Source: Xylogone sp. PMI_703 (Eukaryota; Ascomycota; Leotiomycetes). From it: a stretch of 64,000 bases of DNA. How positions within the stretch are numbered: position 1 is the first letter of the stretch; every line of letters begins with the position of its first letter. The stretch spans positions 992,001-1,056,000 of the forward strand of contig JAJTUQ010000004.1 in the NCBI GenBank assembly GCA_021399445.1, written 5' to 3'. Below the pieces are notes generated by a model, which worked only from the letters and a program-made list of their open reading frames with translations, made no database searches and was not told the origin of the DNA. Positions 50,459 through 61,815 of this stretch are shown piece by piece. The position numbers were made by a program, and so were the translations under genes.

Positions 50459-52003
50459 TCAATATTGGTACCTAAACTCCTTCTTCTCGCGATCGGTAAT
50501 ATCCAAGAGTCCCTCAGCCAAGACATGATCTGTATGATCGTACTTACCCTCGGCAATCGCCTTCTCCTTTGCTTTATTCTGCCATATGCAAATCAATGCA
50601 TAAGAGGCAGCCAACGGGATAGCAATGGCAGCACAGCACATTAATGTAATATAGCCCGTATCATACGAATGACTGAAGAAAAACGGCCCAATAATGGTGC
50701 CAATTGAATATGCGATGAAAGCCAACATGTTATTCGTGACTTTCTTGGAGTGGCCAGATGTGTTTTGTGCAGGTAAACTAGCGCTCAAGGTATATGCGCC
50801 CCAGAAACAATATGACAGGTAATAGGCAGCTAATCGGCCATGGGTGTTTTCCGCCGGTAGCTTCCATATTAGAGCGGTAGCAAAGAGAGGCACGAGACAA
50901 GTAATACACATAGTGATGACTCGGATGTTCTTTGCTTGGACACCAGCAATGGCGCAAATCACAGCACTTGAAGTCTGCATGACACCGGTCGGCATTCCTA
51001 GAAGAACAGATGGTAGCTTCCCGTATCCAAGTCCATTCACGATGAGTGAAGCGAATGTCGTTAAGCCACCAGTGAAGGAAGCAATGAGAATCTGATAGAG
51101 GAACAGTACCCAACTTTTGGGGTCAAGTAGAGCCTCCCGCACTTGGTGCCACTTAATTTGCTTATTTTCAATGCCCGTCTTGTTCTTCTGCACTCGGTGG
51201 ATAGCGATATATCTCTCCTTGTCGGACAGAATTCGCCAAGTGGCTGGATTAGCTGGTAATAACCAGAAAGTCCACAAGCCCCAAAGGACAGTGATTCCGC
51301 CCATGGTAATAAATAAAAGACGCCATGTGGCAATCGACGCTCCCGTGCTCACACCAATACCATAACTCACAGGGCCAACAAACAATGAAGCTAGAGCGGC
51401 CAAATAAACAGAGATACGGAGAGGTTGCTCTTCAGCTGTGTACATCATGACGCAGTAAACCTGGCAGGCAGGAAAAATGGGTGATTCTGAGAACCCCAAA
51501 AGGAACCGCAATGCCATGATGGTTTGAAAGTTCTGTGCTGTCCCCAATAGCATCGTCCACGTTCCCCAAAGCACAATCATCGTCGGGACTAGAAGATTGA
51601 GTCTCAACCTCTGCACCAAGTAAGCAGCCGGCATCTCGCCACACAATAGACCAAATGCTACAATAGCACCGATCCAGCTCAGGCCGCTCTTACTGATGTG
51701 GAGATCTGCCGTCATACCATACAGTGCAGCATTCGAAACGACGATTTTATCAACCGCGGAAATCATACCCGTGAAGAAGAGGACGGGCATGAGGTGGAGA
51801 TCGATTTTGCGAACGACGGCGCGGGCCTCCGCGTCGGTATACTCGAAGGCGTGGTTGGCCAGCACGTGGGCCGAGAGATCGAGATATCGCTCATCTTCAA
51901 CTTGTTTCTCGACGTTATCCTCGTTGGTATTGTTGGTGACGACGGGTTGGATGAACTCATTCTCGATCGCGGGAGGCGATTTCTTGGTTTCTTCCTCGGC
52001 CAT
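50459..52003 (-). CDS. MFS anion:cation symporter, Dal5/allantoate-permease-like (copy 1)
   Basis: A single exon of 514 aa. An acidic cytosolic N-tail is followed by EARAVVRKIDLHLMPVLFF, the hallmark entry to TM1 of the ACS (Dal5/Tna1-like) family. Other family features seen are FLLGFSESPIFPACQVY in TM4 and WLLPANPATWRILSDKER in the central loop. About twelve membrane segments are visible. The C-terminus ends REKKEFRYQY. The family imports organic anions such as allantoate, nicotinate, pantothenate or other carboxylates with protons at the plasma membrane. It is a close paralogue of the next gene, with matching length and motifs throughout. Substrate unknown. Confidence 0.93.
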   Translation of the reverse strand: MAEEETKKSPPAIENEFIQPVVTNNTNEDNVEKQVEDERYLDLSAHVLANHAFEYTDAEARAVVRKIDLHLMPVLFFTGMISAVDKIVVSNAALYGMTADLHISKSGLSWIGAIVAFGLLCGEMPAAYLVQRLRLNLLVPTMIVLWGTWTMLLGTAQNFQTIMALRFLLGFSESPIFPACQVYCVMMYTAEEQPLRISVYLAALASLFVGPVSYGIGVSTGASIATWRLLFITMGGITVLWGLWTFWLLPANPATWRILSDKERYIAIHRVQKNKTGIENKQIKWHQVREALLDPKSWVLFLYQILIASFTGGLTTFASLIVNGLGYGKLPSVLLGMPTGVMQTSSAVICAIAGVQAKNIRVITMCITCLVPLFATALIWKLPAENTHGRLAAYYLSYCFWGAYTLSASLPAQNTSGHSKKVTNNMLAFIAYSIGTIIGPFFFSHSYDTGYITLMCCAAIAIPLAASYALICIWQNKAKEKAIAEGKYDHTDHVLAEGLLDITDREKKEFRYQY

Positions 52004-52641
52004 GGCTCTATGTTAGAGGAGAGCAGCTATGACGAGCGATGGGAGTGATGGCGATGACAACAACAAAGAGTGTCTCCCTGTTAAGAGTGTATCAATAAGA
52101 GGTGGCTCGCATATTAATACTGCGGTAGAGTAGCTGCTGATTTGCCCACTGCTCTGGGGAATTCCTGGGGAAGAGAACGTGCGCTAATTGCACAAATCAT
52201 TCGGTCCAGGCAATCCCGTCACATGGGGAAATCCGGTCAAGAAGCTGTCCACTTTTGGTTGCATCGTTCTGCATTGTTAATATGCTTTGTTGGTAAACTC
52301 ATTGGTGGCCGGTTCGCAAGACACAGCGTCAGCTGCAAGAGGCGGTAGTTGGGGGTTGGGGAGGCGGATGGATCCGTTAGCTTCAAGCGTGCGGAATTGC
52401 TGTCCCGAGGTTTGGGAATATCGAGTCTCAAGGGTGGCCAGAACACGAGATTTACATTCACGATATCTCATCAACGGCATCAACAGTATCACTGGATGGC
52501 CATTATGCATTCTTAGATATGTAGTATCTTAAAACTGCTTCAGGTCGTAGCCCATAAATTTACTAGCACTAAATAATTACAATAGAGTACACAAAAGTCG
52601 TCAACCCCATAAAGCTTTAGCCAGGGACTGCACTGCTCGAG
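52004..52641. promoter_or_regulatory. Upstream region of Dal5-like copy 1
   Basis: 638 bp between the tandem transporter genes. It holds the promoter of copy 1 and the 3' flank of copy 2. No specific site recognised. Confidence 0.35.
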
Positions 52642-54162
52642 CTAATACTGATATCGGAAATCTCTCTTCTCTCTTTCCGACAGATCCAGCAGGTCCGAGG
52701 ACAAGTTGTGGTGCACATTGTCAAACTTGCCTTCTGCAACTGCCTTATCCTTCATCTTATTCTCATACATACAAATAAGAGCGTACAGCAAGAACATGAC
52801 AAATGCTATTGCGGCACTGCACATCAGAGCTATGTAGCCTTTGGTAAAGTCCTTGGAGAAGTACTGCGGGCCAATGATAAGACCAGTCGTATAAGCAACG
52901 AATGTCATGGCATAGGTCGTGACCTTCTTAGAGTGTCCAGAGGTGTTGACAGCCGGTAATGACGCCGACAAAGTGTAGGCACCCCAAAACAGGTAGATGA
53001 CATAGTAAACACCTAGTCGTCCGTATTTATTTTCAGCCGGTAGTTGCCATATCAGGGCTGTACCCATGAGAGGGATCAAGCAGGTCAGGGATATGAAGAT
53101 ACATCTAGTATTAGGCCAGATGGTGCCGACGTAGGATAGGATGACTGACGAGAGCGTTTGGATGACACCAGTAGGCATACCGAGCAACACGGTCTGAAGT
53201 GGGCTGAATCCCAAGTTGTTGACAATCAAAGCGGCAAAGTTGGTCAATCCTCCTAGGAAAGTGCAAATCATGACTTGACCACACAGCAAGACCCAGCCCT
53301 TGGGATCCAGGAATGCTTCACGGACTTGATACCATTTGATCTGCTTGTTCTCAACACCGGTGTGATTATCTCGGACTCGATCCAGTGCAATGTATCGTTC
53401 GCGATCCGAGAGAACCTTCCATGTCGCAGGGTTGTCTGGAAGGAGCCAAAAGAGCCAGATTCCCCATAAGAACGTCACACCACCTACAGTGATGTAGAGA
53501 AGCTTCCATGTTGCGACATCGACTCCTGTACTCCTGCCAATACCGTAACTGAGAGGACCGATGAACAGAGTTGCAAGCGACGCGAGGTAGATTGAAATTC
53601 GCAGCGGCTGCTCCTTTCCTTTATACATCATCACCACGTACACCTGACACGCTGGGAAAATTGGCCCTTCGAACAATCCAAGCAGAAAACGAAGAGCCAT
53701 GAGAGAAGAGAAGTCTTTCGAAACAGCCGTCAAGCACGCCAACACACCCCACATCACCACGATGGAAGAGACGACCTTGCTGAGTGGGAAGCGCTGTACA
53801 CAATACGCACCGGGCCACTCAGCAACCAGAATACCAAAACTCACGATGGATCCGACCCAGCTGTACTGCGAAGTGGTCAAATGCAAATCTTTCTTCAGGC
53901 CATAGAGTGCGGCGTTGGAAATGATGATCTTGTCCACAGCAGACATCATGCCAGTGAAGAATAAAACCGGCATCAGGTGCCGGTCAATCTTCCATCGCAC
54001 AGCCGTAGCTTCTTCTTCCGTATATTCAAACGCTTGAGTGGCGAGGATGTGAGCAGAAGAATCGAGAACGCCATTCTCCTCTCCGAATTCCTTCTCGAAT
54101 TTGCCGGTGGGCTCGTACACCTCTGAAGGCGCCTCGGTGATTGTTCTCTTGTCAGTAGCCAT
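52642..54162 (-). CDS. MFS anion:cation symporter, Dal5/allantoate-permease-like (copy 2)
   Basis: A single exon of 506 aa. It shares the architecture and most motifs of copy 1: VRWKIDRHLMPVLFF before TM1, FLLGLFEGPIFPACQVYVV, WLLPDNPATWKVLSDRER, ENKQIKWYQVREAFLDPK and the terminal FRYQY. The two genes are therefore a tandem duplication with later divergence. Two retained transporters beside one aldolase-like gene and one regulator suggest uptake of related carboxylates. The start ATG at 54160-54162 is divergent from the aldolase-like gene 739 bp away. Confidence 0.93.
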   Translation of the reverse strand: MATDKRTITEAPSEVYEPTGKFEKEFGEENGVLDSSAHILATQAFEYTEEEATAVRWKIDRHLMPVLFFTGMMSAVDKIIISNAALYGLKKDLHLTTSQYSWVGSIVSFGILVAEWPGAYCVQRFPLSKVVSSIVVMWGVLACLTAVSKDFSSLMALRFLLGLFEGPIFPACQVYVVMMYKGKEQPLRISIYLASLATLFIGPLSYGIGRSTGVDVATWKLLYITVGGVTFLWGIWLFWLLPDNPATWKVLSDRERYIALDRVRDNHTGVENKQIKWYQVREAFLDPKGWVLLCGQVMICTFLGGLTNFAALIVNNLGFSPLQTVLLGMPTGVIQTLSSVILSYVGTIWPNTRCIFISLTCLIPLMGTALIWQLPAENKYGRLGVYYVIYLFWGAYTLSASLPAVNTSGHSKKVTTYAMTFVAYTTGLIIGPQYFSKDFTKGYIALMCSAAIAFVMFLLYALICMYENKMKDKAVAEGKFDNVHHNLSSDLLDLSEREKRDFRYQY

Positions 54163-54901
54163 CTCGTGAACTCAGAGCCGAGAAGTCAACAATCAGAAAC
54201 ACGAACTTTCCCTGCTCTGAACTGGAAAGGAAAGAAGTCGGGGGTGATAGCTGATAGATTAATAGCTCCATGCACTCTCCAACTCCCTGCGCTCTGCGAG
54301 AAGCATCCCCGCTGCGATTCCCCACACTGGGGAGAAGTCCCAGGGCGGAACGATCCAGAGGGCAGAACCAGAACCTGGGGAAGATCCCTTTTCAGCTGCG
54401 AGACCGGTGTGGCAGACACGTGTGCCGCGACTTCTTCTTCTGCGGGTACCTACCGGCTGTTCTTGCTGGCTGATTACATTCGAGGATAGCGGGTTGGCCC
54501 AAGGCGGCTTGCTGTCTGTACTTTGACCGCCTGGGAGAGGCCAAGAAGCTATCTTTAATAGCTTGCTTACAATTCGGCACTTGTATCTTGTTCTACTGGC
54601 GGAAATACTCAAGTCCACGGCAAAGGATGCAAGACTCAACGCACTATAGGATCTGCCCCGTCGGGTATTTTCCTTCTCGTGCTAACGGAGCAGTCCACTA
54701 GCGCGGGGACAACGCCGGGATAGAAGCATGACGGGCAGTACTTCTGCATCGTATGGTCCGGGGATGAGAATCGCATGATGATGAGGCGTTTATGATCGTG
54801 GAACTATTTTTCCCGATTATTGATTACTCTTTCTATTTGCTTGCTTGGTTGTTTTGTTGGATATTTCCCTCAGTTGACGCGCTTGTGTGCTCTATCCCAA
54901 T
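54163..54901. promoter_or_regulatory. Divergent promoter region, Dal5-like copy 2 / RraA-like gene
   Basis: 739 bp between two divergent starts. Co-regulation is suggested by layout. Part of it (54166-54640) is GC-richer with spurious open frames on both strands. I recognised no operator. Confidence 0.4.
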
Positions 54902-55716
54902 ATGGCAGCGACTTCAGAGATACTTGATGCTTTGAGTGAATTCACCTCATGCGACGTAAGTCAATTGACAATTGCTCCATAACGTAGATACATGGTTTCT
55001 CTAGATTTAACTTTTAATTTTATCCAGATTTCCGATGCGCTCATGAAATTAGACGTTCCCTATGGAGGATATCTCCAAGGTATCTCCATGTACTCGCCGG
55101 AGCGGGAAACAGGCCCCGCCAAGATCTTTGGCCCTGCATTCACGGTGCACACGGTCCTGGAAAGCGATACCAATGCCCCAACGCCAGCTGGGCACTTTGT
55201 AGATGCTATTCCAAAGGGTGCTGTTGTATATATTCAACAACCAAAAAACACTTTTAACAGCGTCTGGGGCGGTCTAATGAGCACCAGGGCCAAGGTACTT
55301 GGAGCACAGGGAGTTGTGATCGATGGATACTTTCGAGATATCAATGAGCACAAAGACCTGAATTTCCCTGTAAGTCTCTTGCATATCGCATCTTTACTTA
55401 GACTGTATCAATGCCCTAACATATGACCTAGCTCTTTGCTCATGGCTTCTCCATTGTGAGCTCGAACAAATTGACTCGCACATCAGCCGTAAACGTTCCA
55501 CTACAGTATTCATCTGAGAATCAGCCCGAGCCAATGACTATCAACCCGGGAGATTATATTCTCGCAGACGCCGATGGGGTGGTAGCCATCCCACCAGCAT
55601 TGATCGAACAGTGCCTGAAGCTTTGCCAGGCGAGATCGGAGGTCGACAAGCAGACAAGACAATGTTTGGTGAATGGAGAGGCATTTGGTCCAACGATTGC
55701 TAGACTACGGAAATAG
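54902..55716 (+). CDS. RraA-like / 4-hydroxy-4-methyl-2-oxoglutarate aldolase family protein
   Basis: Join 54902-54955, 55028-55369, 55432-55716 gives 226 aa, typical for the RraA/HMG-aldolase fold. Family features: SCD-ISDALMKL at the start, a GPAFTVHTV strand, GGLMSTRAKVLGAQGVVIDG, and the active-site GYFRD-x-x-E segment, whose Arg-Asp pair binds substrate and divalent metal. It ends in NPGDYILADADGVVAIP, also a family block. The class II pyruvate aldolases of this fold cleave 4-hydroxy-4-methyl-2-oxoglutarate or oxaloacetate to pyruvate. Next to anion transporters and a regulator, a role in carboxylate or aromatic-acid catabolism is likely. Without assay, HMG aldolase versus oxaloacetate decarboxylase cannot be decided. 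Confidence 0.9.
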
Positions 55717-56851
55717 ACTTGGACAAACATTGATAAGGAATTGTTAAGTTGGCTTCATGGTAAGCTGATGGTATTTGAAATAGGTTCCTATAGCTATCTG
55801 ACTTGTATAGTATATATGTGCACTTTGCTCTTGCCTTACATAGAGATAGAACATGACTTCCGTATTTAGGATAGCAAAGAGTATGACCTCTTGGACAGCA
55901 CCCCAATAAATGTTATCACGGTACAAATTTCGATACGATTGTTACTTAAAGTGCCTTGAAAAGCAGCGACAGCACGCTCGGTGAGTGCGTATAATGATAT
56001 GTTAGTACTCCAGTATACATCTGTCGCTAGTTACAATGATTCTTTCAGCTAAAGGAAGAGACTTACTGACACTCTCTGATAGGTCGTTACAGCCACAGAA
56101 TTATGGCTCCAGATGCCACATCAAGCATCGGCTGACAATGATCTCCTTTCGGATATGTGATTTTGAACCCTCTGCCCCTTTATTTCCTTTCTCTTACCAA
56201 GGTACTACTGTTTTCCAAACTGCTATTGAACGCCCCTTGCAGCAGCAGTAGCTTCTATCGATACGCCCGCAGAGCAGCTGGAAATGATCTACGCAAGTTG
56301 ATTCGAAACATGCTCGCCGTCAACTGTATATGTGAACGGGGGGTCTATCCTTGCAGCCAAGAATGTTACATCGCCATGATTTACATAGTATGTCAATGTA
56401 TACTGATATACCACGCGTCTAGCTTGGAAAATGAACTAGGAGTTTTAGTTCGAGTTATGTAACGCGTATTCCGCTGCTCCCGACCACTCCCTCTACGTTG
56501 CTGTCAGGAATGCCTCTCTTGCCATGCCCTCAACAATTGAACAAGCTTAACACGCTGGGATTGCGAGGTTTTGGTTCAAGTTATATTCCTATCGGACCCC
56601 TTGGACCTTCTAGGTGATATATCGGCAATCGCCTCAAACTATAGCTGCAATGGATTCTTGGTGGCTTACAGTCGGGGCTCGCATAACATACGCTTACGTA
56701 CGCTTACAAACAAGCGGAATCCAACCTCGTATCACCTTAATTTCTGACGACTAGAGATAATAATCCATCAGTTCAGATTCCCTTCTTACCCCTAACGTTC
56801 CTCTATTTCTGATCGAGGGTTGTAGACTTAGAATACGTACTCCGAATCGAA
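55717..56851. other. Intergenic, 1.1 kb, no recognised gene
   Basis: Short open frames without motifs. The last part is upstream sequence of the gag-like gene. No flanking LTR could be recognised. Confidence 0.4.
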
Positions 56852-57808
56852 ATGACAGATCAGATCCTTCCCTTTAGACAACTGCCCTGGCAGTATACCT
56901 TCAATGTCATAAATGGATCTTTATTTCCCAAGCTGGATGATTATGGCGATAATTATTGGGCATGGAGTGATGATATGAAGATGGTCCTGAAGGATTATGG
57001 TCTCTGGGACGTCGTCTCTATGGGCATCTTGGAATCGGAACCAGAGTCCGTTAATGCACTCCAAGTGATCACGCCGCCGCCGAGCTTGACTGAGCCTCTC
57101 ACGGAGGAAGCTCCTCCAGTTGGGGCGGTAAATCGATCAGAATTAGCTGATAGAAGAGCCAGCAGACTAATCATGTTGTTCTGTTCTCCTTATATGAAAG
57201 AGTCGGTGATGCACGCGGGCTCAGCCAAAGAGCGCTGGGATGAGCTAAGAGAACGGTGCATCACCCGAGGAAGGAAACAGATATTTAACAAAATACGTTC
57301 CTTCATACATTACCAACCACCTGCAGATAGGACCTCGCATTCTACAGTTAGGAAAGTGGCGTCCGATCTTAGTTCTTTACAAGATGAAATTGAATTTTAT
57401 AGTCCTGAGAATCGGCCCTCCGACGCCATGAAGCTGGTCATCTTTTACAGGGCCTTAAGACAGGCGGATGACCGGTTCGAACCATTTGTATCCGAATCTG
57501 AGCTGGAAGCTCTCCATGACCCGGATTGGACATACGGCAAAATTGAGCAAAGTTTGAAGGATGTAGAACAGGAGCTTGATCAAAAAGAGGGTCGAGATCA
57601 GAAACTTTTGCAGTCATATCAGATGCTAGGCGATGCAATCGCAACACTAGAAAAGACGCTGCAACTAGAGAGTGATTCGATGGACCAGGAAGCTCGGCAA
57701 CTTACCACGAACAAACACCCATTTACTGGGACGTGCTTCTATTGTGGGAAAGCGGGTCACAAGAAGAGGAATTGCGGCAAGCTAAGATCTGATAGAAGGT
57801 TAATGTGA
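56852..57808 (+). CDS. Gag-like protein (copia-type UBN2 domain) with CCHC zinc knuckle, copy 1, intact
   Basis: A single exon of 318 aa. The N-terminal region has the copia gag/UBN2 pattern: NYWAWSDDMKMVLKDYGLWD, then SAKERWDELRERC, and a helical body. A CCHC knuckle C-x2-C-x4-H-x4-C (CFYCGKAGHKKRNC, residues 295-308) sits near the C-terminus. No protease, integrase or reverse transcriptase follows, since the frame ends ten residues after the knuckle. It is therefore either a stranded retrotransposon fragment or a retained stand-alone gag-derived gene. A diverged second copy lies 2.2 kb downstream. Confidence 0.85.
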   Translation: MTDQILPFRQLPWQYTFNVINGSLFPKLDDYGDNYWAWSDDMKMVLKDYGLWDVVSMGILESEPESVNALQVITPPPSLTEPLTEEAPPVGAVNRSELADRRASRLIMLFCSPYMKESVMHAGSAKERWDELRERCITRGRKQIFNKIRSFIHYQPPADRTSHSTVRKVASDLSSLQDEIEFYSPENRPSDAMKLVIFYRALRQADDRFEPFVSESELEALHDPDWTYGKIEQSLKDVEQELDQKEGRDQKLLQSYQMLGDAIATLEKTLQLESDSMDQEARQLTTNKHPFTGTCFYCGKAGHKKRNCGKLRSDRRLM

Positions 57809-59077
57809 GGTGACTCTCTCCGTCTTCGGGGGGTAAGGCGCGCCCAAAGTACGGCTTTGCTTACCACATATGGGGACAAGTGAGAGGATAACGCAGCTAC
57901 AAAGAGAGTTATTGGGGAGTGTAGTACCATTGTACACCATTGGAAATATATTGGAATGCGTAGGACCAGATTATTTAGGATACATACGCCCGACTCCTGG
58001 GTGCAATCCAACCCCCCTTTCGGATATCTCCTAGAAGTTTATAACACCGCTTTTTAATAATGCTTAATAGTTAGAATCCGATTCGTTTTATTGAATTCAT
58101 TCATAGTACACTGCGAACATTCCCGTCAATCCCTGAATATGCCGTTATATTACAACAGTCACCTTATCCATAGTTTATAGTAAGCCAAATGTCCTGTTTT
58201 GCTACTCCTCTCAGCTAGCACCCTACGTTACAGACAGTTTAGGTAGAGCTACTATATCAGCTCTATGAACAGAGATATCCCGACTAAGCAGTTTTGGTAG
58301 TAATGCCGAAAGGACCGAGAATTGCGGGAGGCATCAACGAGCCCAGGTCAAACACTGTACCCCCGCTCAACTGCAACCTGTCACATATCTCATCCTTCAA
58401 TAATACTCTAACCACCCCAAGGGCTCATGTATCACCATAGCACAACGGTATCGTTGATTTTAGATAAATATCCATGTCCCTTACTTACTATTTTAGCGCC
58501 TATATTCTGTAGCGTGAACCCAGTAGCGCGGGAAGATGGGGTGCCCCCGCATCCTATGCGTGTACAAACAACGGAAGTCTAACCTTACAAGACTACTTTG
58601 ACAACTGAAGAGAATGGACCGAAGGGGCAAAGAGAAGAATCCTCGGATCACAGAGTACTGACGATGGAAATAGATATTTTAGACGATCAAGACTCTCGAG
58701 ATGTGCAGAGACAAGGCAGTTCAACTGATCAACCTCCTCAGCCTTGAAAAGGTCATAAGACCCCAAATAGTAGCCGTTAAACAACTAAATAGGAGGAATG
58801 GCTAGTATATCGGGTTCGATTCCCAACCTCTGGCTCCTGGTGGCATGCACCTCCCATTAGGCCCTTGCCCAAAAAGGCAAGGTGCCAAATGATAAACAAC
58901 GCGCTGGAGAGAATGGTCCGGAATCCACTTCAAAGTTCCTCTCCAGCCTTATGATCCACACATTCTGCGACCAAAGTTTATGAATTTGGAAGAAGTTTTG
59001 AGGCTTGAGACAACAATTCAAAACTCTGTCACTAGACAACGACGCTCGTCACTGTCTCCAGTTTCTGTTCCGATATC
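57809..59077. repeat. Spacer carrying the downstream part of a segmental duplication
   Basis: The stretch from about 57809 to 58300 has counterparts downstream of copy 2 (about 59882-60420). Examples are a shared CACTGCGAACATT (58110 and 60205), similar ACAAAGAG-TTGTAGT-like and AAACAGAGA stretches, and the same order of blocks. From about 58300 to 59077 I see no gene. A tRNA B-box-like GGTTCGATTCC at about 58813 is not part of a tRNA. Confidence 0.55.
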
Positions 59078-59881
59078 ATGAGTATATTTTCGGTGCCCGA
59101 GCTAAGTGCTTTTGGCGAGAATTATTGGCAATGGAGCGTAGAGATGCGAGGACTCCTGGATCTGCACGATGTCTGGGATGTCGTTTCTATGGGCGTATGG
59201 AAACCAGAACCAGAGGCCGTGGATGCATTTCCAGTGACTACCCCTCGAAGCTCCACAGAGTCCAGTGCGGAGAGCGATGAGAGAGTGCATCCAGCTAAGG
59301 TAATGAATCGCCCAAAAGTGTACGATGCGAGAGCCAGCACACTAATCATGTCATCCTGTTCTCCGCGAATGCTGAACGAGGTGTTACACGCGAGTTCGGC
59401 GAAAGACCGCTGGGATATCCCGAGAGAAACGTGCTTACACCAAGGAAAGTATCGTGTGTTTTTCAAGATATGTTCTTTCATGGATTACTAACCGCCAGCA
59501 GACAAAGACAAGGATCTGTTTCATACAGTGTTGAAGGCGGACAGCGATCTCACTGATTTACAAATGGAAATTGAATTTTACAGCCCTGAAGATCGAATCT
59601 CCGATGACGTGAAGCTGGTCGTCTTTTGCAGAGCCTTAAGACGGGCGGATAGCCGGCTTAGTCCATTAATATCCCATATGGAAGTTAGCCATGAGCCAGA
59701 CTGGACATACTCGAGGAGTCTGGAAGTTTTGAAGAATATAGCATTTACGGTAATGCAACAAGACTCCGAGGATCAGGAGGCCCGGCGAATTACTAGGAAT
59801 ACGCACTCATTTACTGTACAGTGCACTAAGTGTGGGCATGTAGGGCAACGTAAGGTGGATTGCTCTGCCTTGAGGAGGTGA
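59078..59881 (+). pseudogene. Gag-like gene copy 2, disrupted by a nonsense codon and a damaged zinc knuckle
   Basis: It aligns in order with copy 1: NYWQWSVEMRGLLDLHDVWD, then SAKDRWDIPRETC, then the YSPED...VKLVVFCRALRRADSRL region. A TAA at 59489-59491 interrupts one continuous frame where copy 1 has CAA (Gln in HYQPPAD), a C-to-T change. The knuckle reads CTKCGHVGQRKVDC, so the metal-binding His is replaced by Gln. Sequence lengths between blocks are also shorter. It is a decayed duplicate. Confidence 0.8.
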
Positions 59882-60734
59882 GATGCCTGAAGAACAGCTT
59901 ATCGTTTGATTGGGAGGGCAAATGAGAAGATAAAGCAGTTACAAAGAGTTGCTGAATGGAGTGCCATTACATGCCCATTGGCACTGCCAATCATCTATTT
60001 ACGGTCCAAATGATGGAGACGCATGTTAGAATGCCCAAGGCAAGTCTGTATTCAAGATACACACGCTCGGGTGCAGTATACTTTCAATATGCTCCTTTTG
60101 GAGGTCTTGCGGAAGTTAACATCGCTATACCACAGTGCCTCATAGTTAGCAATTGATTTAGTTTGGTTAACTTAAACTACAATGATCTTTGATCATTCTA
60201 TTGCACTGCGAACATTTTCACTAACGCGTGAACCTAGAGCCAACATAAAATTGTCTTATCTTTCTTTCTTTTAGCAGTCCTGGGCCCTGTTGCTCTACTC
60301 GTTCATTCACCTTCGGCCTGTCTTTTCAGATTGCGACCTTTGTTACAGACATGTTGAGATAGGGTAGTATATATCACTCTATAAACAGAGACTGTTGGCG
60401 TAGTATGCAAGCATCTAATAAGAATGCATCGACGGCAGATCGACCTTTTATCCCAGTACGGAGGTACCTTTTTCAGATAAGGTTCGAGAATTTTGTGCAA
60501 ATTGTGCATAAAAGAAGTGCCCCACGTGAGCCCTAAGCTGCCCGTACGCTATTGTTGCTGACTAATCTGAATCGCACAACGCCAATTGGGAGTCGCGAAC
60601 GTTTTCACTAGGTCGAGAATTTCACAGCCAAATCATCACAGCAGCAGCCATCGCAATTGATCGAGGTAAGTTTTCCCTTCGCACGGTTTATAAGAAATAC
60701 TCTCATTAGTACTGACACCTGTGCCGACCTTTAG
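59882..60734. other. Intergenic: duplication flank and 5' UTR/intron of the eL40 gene
   Basis: The first about 540 bp match the flank of gag copy 1 in block order. From 60666 (GTAAGT) to 60734 (CTTTAG) there is a good 69-nt intron ending exactly at the eL40 ATG, so the transcript probably has an upstream non-coding exon. Confidence 0.5.
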
Positions 60735-61104
<370 letters not shown>

Positions 61105-61815
61105 TCATATTGATTCCTGATAATCGTGCTAAAAGGAGATTTTCTGATTGAGAATGTGATAATAGGCTGAAATAAACGGTTCGCAAAAGTGTCAACCTAT
61201 GGTACTGGGTTGCGATGATGTTGGGCAAAGTGGGAATGTACGAGCATATGATACCCCGGGTGACGGAGCACCACCAAGGCTCTGGTGGAATGAATATAAC
61301 TACTATCAAGCTTTCCATAAAATCTCTCTCTTCGATGCTGTGTTCCATTCCGTCGCTATGATTGTACCTTGTACCTTGAGTGAGCAGATCACCCAATCTT
61401 TAAAGTCTCCACCTGCAGGATGTGTGGAGTTCATAATCATGTTCCTTCAGGTAAGACCACGAGCTTATCAAAAGCTTCTATTCTATATCAGTTATGGGAA
61501 CTAAATGGTGGTCAGTCAACTCACATGTTGTCTTCTGGTCCCAAAATCTCCAAAACGATCTACCGAGCTGTAGATATCGTTTCCTTCACTATTATTCCTC
61601 AATTTACTGCCGCAGAAGAATGCACTAGGGACGCCGCTTTCCACGGCATGATCTCCTTGACCCGAAAGCTATAGAATCTTCAGTATTATCAAGCGCGCAA
61701 GCGTGTTTCTAGAGTCATATTCTCTCCGGATCTGACATTGACAACACCTTGGCATCGGTAAGTAGAGGCATACATGCGAGATGCATTATTAAAATTTAGG
61801 CCATAGGAACGATTT
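61105..61815. other. Intergenic between convergent eL40 and nuclease genes
   Basis: 711 bp. Open frames at 61199-61504 and 61420-61674 show no motif; I do not call them. It contains the 3' UTRs of both genes. Confidence 0.45.

Noticed and set aside
58811..58824. tRNA gene suggested by a B-box-like GGTTCGATTCC
   Set aside because: No matching A box, acceptor stem or anticodon arm could be folded around it.
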